Positions 1 through 4,567 of a stretch of DNA of 5,112 bases are shown here, in pieces. Below the pieces are notes generated by a model. The model was not told where the DNA came from and ran no database searches. It saw only the letters and a list, made by a program, of their open reading frames with translations. The first letter of the stretch is position 1, and every line of letters starts with the position of its first letter. The stretch is from Micrococcales bacterium (GTDB lineage Bacteria > Actinomycetota > Actinomycetes > S36-B12), in contig NZLD01000003.1 of assembly GCA_002694095.1 (NCBI GenBank), positions 11,357 to 16,468 of the forward strand. Direction: 5' to 3'. The position numbers and the translations under genes were made by a program.

Positions 1-249
1 ACGCTGCTGCGTCACGCGGGGTCGCTGGTGCCACTGACGGGACTGGCGTCGACGTTCCTGGCGTTGGCAGTGACCGCGCTGTTCACCGACGGCATCTCCA
101 TCAGTGGTTGGGGCTGGCTGTGGGGCACGCTCGTGGTGTGGGTGCTGAGCATGTTCATCTGGGTGCTGCCCGGGCCGTGGCGCCGGTACAAGAAGACAGG
201 TTCCGCGGGCCGTCCATCCGACGGGGCGGGCGGCGCCAAGCCGTTCTAG
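1..249 (+). CDS. Phage-holin superfamily IV-like membrane protein, C-terminal part
   Basis: The reading frame is open from base 1 and ends in TAG at 247-249, leaving 82 residues; the 5' end lies outside the window. Seen: two hydrophobic helices (about residues 10-30 and 35-56) separated by the short polar turn TDGISISG, followed by a basic tail (RRYKK) and a Gly/Ala/Ser-rich disordered end. The pattern of helix, (T/P)DG(I/L)SISG turn, then a Trp/Val-rich helix is what I know from actinobacterial proteins annotated as 'phage holin family' (mycobacterial 4-TMS holin, superfamily IV). Those are chromosomal integral membrane proteins of unproven function, so the name should not be read as evidence of a prophage. 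Nothing else here is phage-like. The gene converges on the minus-strand pseudogene, and the two stop codons overlap in a CTAG. Family assignment is by recollection of the motif; existence of the CDS is more certain than its name. Confidence 0.72.
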   Translation, partial: TLLRHAGSLVPLTGLASTFLALAVTALFTDGISISGWGWLWGTLVVWVLSMFIWVLPGPWRRYKKTGSAGRPSDGAGGAKPF

Positions 250-933
250 CCTCGCCGGAAGAGTTTCGGTAGCGACGCCAACACGGTCGCTGAGCTGACG
301 AACACGACGAGTGCGACGCCGATGAGCGTCCATGAGCTCGTCGACTTTTTCACGCGATTAGATACCGCGGCGAAGAACAACACGGTGGCGAACAAGATCG
401 TTAAGGCCGTGTAGCTGTAGCTGTCGCGGTTGCGCGTCAGAGCCTGGGCCGACAACTGCTCGGCTTATGCCTGCTTTTCCTCTGCCCTGACAGCGTTGTC
501 GAGCACGTAAATGGGCATGTCGAAAGGCGTCTGCGTGGCGGCTTACGCGTCTGCCGCTCTCTCGTCGAGCCAGTCGGACGTGGCAGTCGCCAAGGGCTCC
601 GGGAATGCCTCGCGCAGGAGGCCCGCCATTTTCGTTCTCGGTTGTCTGGGCACTCAGCCATTGGGTGAACAAGGCGATCTGGACGGATGCCTGTCGATTC
701 GCATCGCTCTCAAACCGTGCCGCGTCGATACGCGCGGCGGATGCCTGGCTGAAGTTAATCGACATCGACCCACCCCACTTGCTCGCCCGGAAGGCAGTCC
801 ACGCGGTGAGGATGGTGGTCACAGAGATGAGAATGACGGCGACGAGTTCACGCCAGTCCGCCGATGACGAGGGCAACGCCACTGGAAGAGGTGAACTACT
901 GCTCTCGGTGGGCTCAGGGGTCTTGTCGGACAC
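246..933 (-). pseudogene. Decayed three-helix membrane protein of unknown function
   Basis: Read on the minus strand from GTG 933, the protein starts well: a Ser/Pro-rich N-terminus, a membrane helix (ELVAVILISVTTILTAW), then a soluble part through TQWLSAQTTENE. The frame is then lost at an A-run (plus-strand TTTT, 629-632). Removing one base restores a continuation ending in EAFPEPLATATSDWLDER. That second frame is interrupted by TAA at 545-543 and again at 467-465, and then runs to TAG at 248-246 through two more helices (about 408-352 and 333-270). Joined, it makes about 228 residues. The order one N-terminal helix, a soluble middle containing TPF-M-Y, and two C-terminal helices matches a hypothetical membrane-protein family I recognise in actinobacteria and proteobacteria, whose function is unknown. 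The ribosome-binding sequence GAGGTGAG overlaps the stop of the upstream TetR gene, so it was cotranscribed. Three separate lesions make a sequencing error unlikely. The TTG at 455-453 could still start a 69-residue C-terminal fragment, but I see no reason to think it functional. Confidence 0.8.
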
Positions 934-943
934 GAACTCGCTC

Positions 944-1522
944 TCACCTCTGCGCGATCTGCTTCTCGGATCCCTGCTCTATGCCCAGGGCGCTGCACCA
1001 CATCGAGTACATGATTTGCGCCGTAGCGTCGAAGTCCTCATCGGTCACGTGCGTGGGCCCGCCCCCGAAGTCGTAGTACATGATGCGCTCACCGGCGGCG
1101 TTCAACGCGTGCGAGACCATCTCGGGCTTGTCCACCCAGGGGTAGGAATCAGAGAGCCGGCGGGTAACCGCCTCGTCCCACATAGCCATCATTTCTCGGT
1201 AGTGCTGCGAGGTGGCCTTTAACTCACCCATTTCGGCGTCGGCGACCGCCCGCATCAAGGGGCCGTGATTGAGGTAGGCCCGATAGACGGCCCGCAGGTG
1301 CGGCTCGAGACGCAGGTCGGCGCCCGAGAGCCACGGGTCACCGGCTGCCACCATTTCGGTGATCACCGACTGGAAGAGCTGGTCGAGGGCGTCGTCCAAA
1401 CTGTCGAATTGACGGTAGAAGGTGGACCGAGACACACCTTGTTGTCGGCACAACCGCCCCACGGTCACTTTGTCGATAGGCGTCGTCAGCAGGAGGTTTT
1501 CGAGAGCAGAAAGAAGGGACAT
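944..1522 (-). CDS. TetR-family regulator, EthR-like, downstream copy
   Basis: A 192-residue one-component transcriptional regulator. Residues about 3-47 form the TetR DNA-binding domain, with the recognition-helix segment GVSRSTFYRQF at 29-39. The rest is an all-helical ligand and dimer domain. Its end (HALNAAGERIMYYDFGGGP, then a final helix with MYSMWCSALG) follows the EthR C-terminal pattern: ALN..ER......G..P and a final W.S..G. Effector unknown. ATG 1522 is the only usable start, because TAG lies in frame 12 bases upstream at 1537-1535. The N-terminus is therefore short: helix 1 begins almost at once and lacks the extension found in its neighbour. No clear Shine-Dalgarno precedes it, and it begins 7 bases after the stop of the upstream TetR, which suggests translational coupling. 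It aligns without gaps to that neighbour at roughly 55-60% identity by eye, so the two are tandem paralogues. It probably binds DNA as a dimer near 2140-2260, the only substantial non-coding region beside the operon (inference). Confidence 0.93.
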   Translation of the reverse strand: MSLLSALENLLLTTPIDKVTVGRLCRQQGVSRSTFYRQFDSLDDALDQLFQSVITEMVAAGDPWLSGADLRLEPHLRAVYRAYLNHGPLMRAVADAEMGELKATSQHYREMMAMWDEAVTRRLSDSYPWVDKPEMVSHALNAAGERIMYYDFGGGPTHVTDEDFDATAQIMYSMWCSALGIEQGSEKQIAQR

Positions 1523-1529
1523 TGCCGCG

Positions 1530-2141
1530 TTAGACTACCGGTTCCTCTGAACCTGGCTGAATGCCGAGGGCGCTGCACCACATTCGATACATGACCTTGA
1601 ACGTGTCCTCGAAGAGCTCCTCGGAGATCGAGTCGGGTCCTTTGCCGTAGTCGTAGTACATCAGCCGCTCATCAGCTGCGTTCAACGCATGGGCGACGAG
1701 TGCCGGCTGCTTCACCCAGGGGTAGGACTCGGTGATCCTCACCGTCACGGCCTCATCCCACATGGCCATCATGGAGGTGTAGGCCTCGGATGTCGCCTTC
1801 AGTTCGCCAACCTCAGCATCTGCAACGGCCCGCAGCAATGGTCCGTGGTTGAGATAGACCTGATGAAGGCCCCGCAGTTGCGGCTCCAAGTGGATGTTCG
1901 CGCCCGAGATCCAGCCGTCGCTGACGACGGTCATCTCGTTGATGACGTGATCGAACAGTTGGACCAGGACGTCGTCCACGCTGGCGTATTGGCGATAGAA
2001 GGTAGAGCGAGAAATGCCTGCCTCCCGAGCGAGCCGACCGGAGGTGATCTGCTCGATGGGATAGGACTCCAAGAGTCGCTCGAGCGCGAGAAGGACCTTC
2101 GCGATTGATTCCCCAAGGTCAGGTGGAACAAAGGGTACCAA
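1530..2141 (-). CDS. TetR-family regulator, EthR-like, promoter-proximal copy
   Basis: A 203-residue TetR regulator and the first gene of the minus-strand operon. The HTH domain is at about residues 13-60, with recognition helix GISRSTFYRQY at 42-52. The C-terminal domain carries the EthR-like pattern HALNAADERLMYYDYGKGP at 151-169 and the closing helix MYRMWCSALG at 184-193. EthR-type proteins repress a divergent or adjacent gene and release DNA on binding a hydrophobic ligand; the ligand here cannot be told from sequence. The TTG at 2141 is the only conventional start codon between the upstream in-frame stop (TGA, 2198-2196) and the HTH; the Shine-Dalgarno is weak (GGGA just upstream). It diverges from the GAP-family gene 117 bases away, the classic arrangement for a local repressor. 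Stretches such as YLNHGPL, RAVADAE, GELKATS and MMAMWDEAVT are identical in the downstream paralogue, including parts of the ligand domain, so both may sense similar molecules. Confidence 0.92.
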   Translation of the reverse strand: MVPFVPPDLGESIAKVLLALERLLESYPIEQITSGRLAREAGISRSTFYRQYASVDDVLVQLFDHVINEMTVVSDGWISGANIHLEPQLRGLHQVYLNHGPLLRAVADAEVGELKATSEAYTSMMAMWDEAVTVRITESYPWVKQPALVAHALNAADERLMYYDYGKGPDSISEELFEDTFKVMYRMWCSALGIQPGSEEPVV

Positions 2142-2157
2142 TTTGTCCCATCTCGAT

Positions 2158-2220
2158 CGATGTGCCTGCCCCGGGGCTCTTCCTTGTGAATGATGTCAGT
2201 AGACAAGAGCCCTAACATCG
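2158..2220. promoter_or_regulatory. Nested inverted repeats in divergent control region
   Basis: Inner arms GGGCTCTT (2174-2181) and AAGAGCCC (2205-2212) are perfect complements separated by 23 bases. Outer arms CGATGT (2158-2163) and ACATCG (2215-2220) also pair, but with unequal spacers (10 and 2 bases). Two small perfect palindromes sit at the left end: TCGATCGA (2153-2160) and CCCCGGGG (2169-2176). The region separates the TetR operon from the GAP gene, so operator or control-hairpin roles are plausible. A TAACAT at 2213-2218 resembles a -10 box facing the GAP gene but lacks a convincing -35 at 16-18 bases. The repeats are visible; their function is inferred. Confidence 0.4.
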
Positions 2221-2224
2221 TCTC

Positions 2225-2242
2225 GCCGGCTTAGGAACCGGC
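2225..2242. promoter_or_regulatory. Candidate TetR operator palindrome
   Basis: GCCGGCTTAGGAACCGGC is an 18-bp imperfect palindrome: five perfect outer base pairs (GCCGG/CCGGC) plus one inner T-A pair. It ends 16 bases before the GAP gene start, just ahead of its ribosome-binding site, where a bound repressor would block transcription. Size and place suit a TetR dimer, but no binding consensus is known for these proteins. Confidence 0.35.
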
Positions 2243-2245
2243 TCA

Positions 2246-2255
2246 GGAAGAGGGA
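2246..2255 (+). promoter_or_regulatory. Ribosome-binding site of the GAP-family gene
   Basis: The purine run GGAAGAGGGA ends 3 bases before GTG 2259. This fixes GTG as the start, and the protein then begins just before its first membrane helix. Confidence 0.7.
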
Positions 2256-2258
2256 TCA

Positions 2259-2921
2259 GTGTTATCCACGTTGAGCGAAACTCTGCCGTTCGCCATCGGC
2301 GTCGCCGCGAGCGCGGTCGCCGTCATTGCTCTCGTTCTCATCTTGCAGGGCAGTCGGGCGCTGTCGTCAGGGCTCTCCTTCACTTTGGGGTGGGTCCTCG
2401 GTGTCGGCGTCGTGTGCGCTGCGGGGGTCGCGTTCGGCCTGGCCGTTTCGGACGATCCGGCACGGTGGACGCAATGGTTGAGGACCCTTCTCGGTGCGCT
2501 GCTACTCGTTGCCGCGATCCGAAAGTGGCGTCAACGTGTGCCCAGCGGCGAGGAGCCCACGCCGCCGAAGTGGATGTCCGGTCTCCAGGACAGTGCGCCC
2601 GGCAAGGCCGCGGTCTTGGGGTTCCTCCTCGGTGGTATCAACCCGAAAAACCTGATGCTGACCCTCGGAGCCGCCGCGACCCTGGGAGCCAGTGGCCTCT
2701 CGTCGAGCGAACTGTGGATCACCGGCTTCGCCTACGTCGTTGTCGCGAGCGTTACGGTGCTCGTGCCCATGGGCATCTACGTTCTGATGCGATCCAAGGC
2801 CGATGAACTACTCGCCAACCTCGGCGAGTGGATGAAGTCCAACAGTGATGCCATCACCATCGTGGTTCTGGTGATCTTCGGCGTGAAACTGCTCCTGGGT
2901 GGTCTCGCCGGTCTCACCTGA
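2259..2921 (+). CDS. GAP-family (Sap/SfLAP-like) integral membrane protein
   Basis: A 220-residue polytopic membrane protein with about six hydrophobic segments: residues 11-29, 40-63, 73-87, 116-147 (probably a broken or paired helix), 152-175 and 198-218. Family landmarks as I know them are present: FTLGW at 41-45, a charged cytoplasmic or periplasmic linker ending in PPKWM at 102-106, and the conserved G..NPKN (126-131). These place it in the GAP family (SfLAP, Pfam PF11139) of the LysE-type exporter clan. Mycobacterial members (Gap, Sap) are needed to deliver glycopeptidolipid or sulfolipid to the surface; whether this one moves lipids or small solutes is not knowable from sequence. The length is normal and the frame intact. 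It is transcribed alone, diverges from the TetR pair, and is the most likely target of those regulators. Its TGA stop overlaps an ATG (TGATG), but the frame that begins there does not look coding. Confidence 0.88.
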   Translation: MLSTLSETLPFAIGVAASAVAVIALVLILQGSRALSSGLSFTLGWVLGVGVVCAAGVAFGLAVSDDPARWTQWLRTLLGALLLVAAIRKWRQRVPSGEEPTPPKWMSGLQDSAPGKAAVLGFLLGGINPKNLMLTLGAAATLGASGLSSSELWITGFAYVVVASVTVLVPMGIYVLMRSKADELLANLGEWMKSNSDAITIVVLVIFGVKLLLGGLAGLT

Positions 2922-2952
2922 TGGTGAGTCGGGTGGATAACCGGGAAGCGTC

Positions 2953-3037
2953 GGTCGACAGCATTCGCAGGTCGACAGCGCTCGCAGATCGATATCGCTG
3001 GCAAGCAGCTAGTGCCAGCAAGCCGATAGTGCGGGCA
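2953..3037. repeat. 17-bp imperfect tandem repeat, five units
   Basis: Five adjoining 17-mers lie at 2953-2969, 2970-2986, 2987-3003, 3004-3020 and 3021-3037. The first two, GGTCGACAGCATTCGCA and GGTCGACAGCGCTCGCA, differ at two positions. The later ones drift (GATCGATATCGCTGGCA, AGCAGCTAGTGCCAGCA, AGCCGATAGTGCGGGCA). Positions 5, 8 and 15-17 (G, A and GCA) are the same in all five. The unit length is not a multiple of three and the array lies between two converging genes, so it is non-coding. Flanking 17-mers on both sides do not fit. The gradient from near-identical to diverged units suggests expansion by slippage with older copies on the right. Confidence 0.7.
2997..3019. terminator. Hairpin between convergent genes, possible terminator
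   Basis: GCTGGCA (2997-3003) and TGCCAGC (3013-3019) form a perfect 7-bp stem with a 9-base loop. It lies 75 bases after the GAP stop and 29 bases past the stop of the minus-strand lipoprotein, where either transcript could end. There is no T-run on either side, so a classical intrinsic terminator is not shown. Part of the pairing comes from the 17-bp repeats it overlaps. Confidence 0.35.
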
Positions 3038-3048
3038 GCGTGGGCCGG

Positions 3049-3369
3049 CTACTCCCAGCGTGCGCCGACGACGACTCCGTCGTCGATATCCATCGTGACG
3101 CGGTCTTCTCGGTAGTCCCTCGTGGTCGGCTGCGGGACCCCGTCGATGGAGGCCACCCGCCACTCGTACCCCAGGTCCTCGATGATGCGCACCGCCTCTT
3201 CCTGGGTCGTGCCCTCGGACACCAGGAACTCCAAGAGCTCGTCTTTGGACATTTCGGACACCTCAGCAGTGGTCGAATCTCCGTCGCTCGAACAGGCGGC
3301 GACGCCGAAAATCAAGAATCCCGCCGCGACGGCGGCGACCGTTCGACGGCCCCAATGGTCTTTAGACAT
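3049..3369 (-). CDS. Small lipoprotein with I78 inhibitor-like C-terminus
   Basis: A 106-residue exported lipoprotein. It has a signal peptide with basic RR at 8-9, a hydrophobic core at 11-25 and the lipobox VAAC, giving Cys26 as the lipidated residue anchored to the outer face of the cytoplasmic membrane. A short Ser/Asp/Thr linker leads to a helix (about 40-66, SKDELLEFLV..GTTQEEAVRIIE) and then a compact domain at 68-106 with WRV..IDG.PQP.TRDYR.DRV....DDGVV. The arrangement of R(V), TRDYR.DR and a final DDGVV strand resembles the peptidase inhibitor I78 family, which binds proteases through a reactive loop. I would call this I78-like rather than proven. ATG 3369 is chosen because it sits just ahead of the signal peptide; the frame continues upstream without reason to be coding. 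No Shine-Dalgarno precedes it, so a leaderless message is possible. Divergent from the next lipoprotein gene. Confidence 0.85.
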   Translation of the reverse strand: MSKDHWGRRTVAAVAAGFLIFGVAACSSDGDSTTAEVSEMSKDELLEFLVSEGTTQEEAVRIIEDLGYEWRVASIDGVPQPTTRDYREDRVTMDIDDGVVVGARWE

Positions 3370-3410
3370 GTCTTTATTGTGCGGGCTGGTTCGTTCAAAC
3401 CCAAGGACAT

Positions 3411-3435
3411 GAGACAAACAGGGCCCATTTGTTTC
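3411..3435. promoter_or_regulatory. 25-bp near-palindrome between divergent lipoprotein genes
   Basis: GAGACAAA (3411-3418) and TTTGTTTC (3428-3435) pair at seven of eight positions, the eighth being a G-T wobble, around a 9-base centre that contains the perfect palindrome GGGCCC (3421-3426). It lies 42 bases upstream of the minus-strand lipoprotein start and 80 bases upstream of the plus-strand one. It is also A/T-richer than its surroundings. An operator shared by both promoters is the simplest guess. Confidence 0.4.
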
Positions 3436-3501
3436 TTCCCGTGCGCGCGCTTGGGGTGATGTGCTTAGTTGTGGGGGTTCCACTGCACGCCCATCAATCA
3501 C

Positions 3502-3507
3502 GAGGAG
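3502..3507 (+). promoter_or_regulatory. Ribosome-binding site that sets the lipoprotein start
   Basis: GAGGAG lies 7 bases before GTG 3515. The same frame is open further upstream (from a TTG at 3461), but only the GTG start has a proper Shine-Dalgarno and gives a signal peptide of normal length. Confidence 0.75.
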
Positions 3508-3514
3508 TCGCTTC

Positions 3515-4114
3515 GTGGAGGTACTACGCCGTACGGCGCCCCTGGGCGCCCTGGCTGCCGCTCTCGCGCTCAGCCTGAGCCTGGCCGCCTGCAGTAGCGA
3601 GGAAGAAGTTGCCGAACCCGAGCCCGAGCCCACCATCCCCGAAGAAGTCCTGTGGGCCGGAAGTGTGTGCACGGCGTTCGACGAACTGATGGCCACCGTC
3701 GATGCCGTTGGAGAGGACCTCTCCTACGAGCCCACCGCGGACGATGAAGTCTTCGACCAGTACATCACCCAATTGCAAGCCCAGATGGCCGATGTCAACG
3801 GAGCCGTCGAGGAACTTGCCTTCACCGTCGGCCAAGCCCCCATCGACTACAAGGAAAGCGCAGCGAACGTCGTTAGCGTGGGTACGGACATCACCGCGAT
3901 CATCGCGGCGAAAGACGAGACCGTCGTGCACATCGAGGCAGCGATGGCGGCTGAATCAAACATCGACAAGGGACTCGAAGCAGCCCAAGCCGCCATCACT
4001 GGAGGGACAACCCTGGCACTCACCCGGGAGCTACTCGCCGGTCTCGGCGATCTTTTGAGTCAGCGCAAGGACGATCTGGACGATGCGTTCGGTCAAGCAA
4101 GCGAATGTCAGTAA
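3515..4114 (+). CDS. Secreted lipoprotein of unknown function, helical
   Basis: A 199-residue protein starting at GTG 3515. It has a signal peptide with Arg-Arg at 5-6, a long Ala/Leu core (10-25) and the lipobox LAAC, with Cys26 as the anchor. An acidic Glu/Pro linker follows (EEEVAEPEPEPTIPEE, 29-44), typical of a spacer that holds a domain off the membrane. The remainder (46-199) is Ala/Glu/Asp-rich and looks almost wholly helical, four or more helices including a Gln-rich one at 82-91. There are only two cysteines in the mature domain, Cys52 (in SVCTAF) and Cys198 next to the C-terminus, placed to tie the two ends of a helical bundle by a disulfide (inference). I do not recognise a named domain. 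It is followed at 28 bases by the DUF6325 gene on the same strand and is divergent from the small I78-like lipoprotein, so the two lipoproteins may be co-regulated. Confidence 0.88.
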   Translation: MEVLRRTAPLGALAAALALSLSLAACSSEEEVAEPEPEPTIPEEVLWAGSVCTAFDELMATVDAVGEDLSYEPTADDEVFDQYITQLQAQMADVNGAVEELAFTVGQAPIDYKESAANVVSVGTDITAIIAAKDETVVHIEAAMAAESNIDKGLEAAQAAITGGTTLALTRELLAGLGDLLSQRKDDLDDAFGQASECQ

Positions 4115-4130
4115 CCACATCACCGAAAAC

Positions 4131-4137
4131 AAAGGAG
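4131..4137 (+). promoter_or_regulatory. Ribosome-binding site of the DUF6325 gene
   Basis: AAAGGAG ends 5 bases before ATG 4143. It decides this start over the longer frame from 4083, which would overlap the upstream gene and lacks such a site. Confidence 0.8.
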
Positions 4138-4142
4138 CACAC

Positions 4143-4538
4143 ATGTCCACCGGTCCCATTGAGGTACTCGTTCTCGGCTTTCCCGGGAATCAATTCAGCG
4201 GCGAGATCCTCCCCGAGCTCGCGAACCTGGTCGATAGCGGTCAGATAGCGATTCTGGATTTGGAGTTCGTCGCGAAGACTGTCGACGGCGACGTCGTCAC
4301 CCTCGAGGCCGCCGATATGGAAGAGGGCGGATGGGCAGAACTGACTGTGGTTCCTGACGGCGACTACGTCGACAACGACGACTTCCAGGACGTTGCAGAC
4401 ATGCTCGAGCCGGGTAACTCCGCCGCGGTGCTCGTCTTCGAACACCTGTGGGTGAAGAACCTCGTGTCGGCCCTCGCGGGAGCCGGTGGAGTGTTGCTGT
4501 TCAACGCGCGCATTCCGGCATCCGAAGCCCTCGACTAA
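4143..4538 (+). CDS. DUF6325 family protein
   Basis: A 131-residue soluble protein without a signal peptide. Three landmark blocks fit the actinobacterial DUF6325 family as I remember it: GPIEVLVLGFPGN at 4-16, LEPGNSAAVLVFEHLW at 88-103 and GAGGVLLFNARIP at 113-125. The middle is strongly acidic. The alternating beta-strand and helix pattern and the PGNSAAVLVFE block recall the ferredoxin-like fold of DUF1269-type proteins, in which a membrane-associated version has a glycine-rich segment. Its function is unknown. Family members often sit beside a SHOCT-domain gene; none is seen here. Instead it lies 28 bases after a lipoprotein gene and 29 bases before a permease gene, all on one strand. 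The length is about normal for the family. Confidence 0.87.
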   Translation: MSTGPIEVLVLGFPGNQFSGEILPELANLVDSGQIAILDLEFVAKTVDGDVVTLEAADMEEGGWAELTVVPDGDYVDNDDFQDVADMLEPGNSAAVLVFEHLWVKNLVSALAGAGGVLLFNARIPASEALD

Positions 4539-4567
4539 CCGCCCGTCGTCTCTAGGGCCCTTCACCC

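Noticed and set aside
1..249. Prophage or lysis cassette suggested by the holin-like name
   Set aside because: No endolysin, structural, integrase or attachment sequence is nearby, and this family is common in chromosomal actinobacterial loci.
605..1222. 205-residue plus-strand open frame
   Set aside because: It is antisense to the TetR gene and the pseudogene, has no family resemblance, and long antisense frames are expected in high-GC DNA.
1689..2108. 139-residue plus-strand open frame
   Set aside because: Antisense to the promoter-proximal TetR gene, which has clear domain matches; composition is typical of a shadow frame.
2184..2218. Sigma-70-type promoter TTGTGA / TAACAT for the GAP gene
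   Set aside because: The spacing is 23 bases, too long for a standard promoter; only the -10-like element is mentioned as a possibility.
2953..3037. CRISPR array
   Set aside because: The 17-bp units are contiguous and have no spacers, and no cas gene is present.
2921..3115. Plus-strand frame whose ATG overlaps the GAP stop (TGATG)
   Set aside because: It runs through the 17-bp tandem repeat and into the antisense of the small lipoprotein gene, and the product is low-complexity Ser/Arg/Ala-rich with no recognisable domain.
3461..3514. Upstream extension of the helical lipoprotein from TTG 3461
   Set aside because: It would put 18 extra residues ahead of the signal peptide, and the GAGGAG site fits only the GTG at 3515.
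4020..4565. 181-residue minus-strand open frame
   Set aside because: Fully antisense to the lipoprotein 3' end and the DUF6325 gene; no domain seen and the opposite strand has a strong ribosome-binding site and family motifs.
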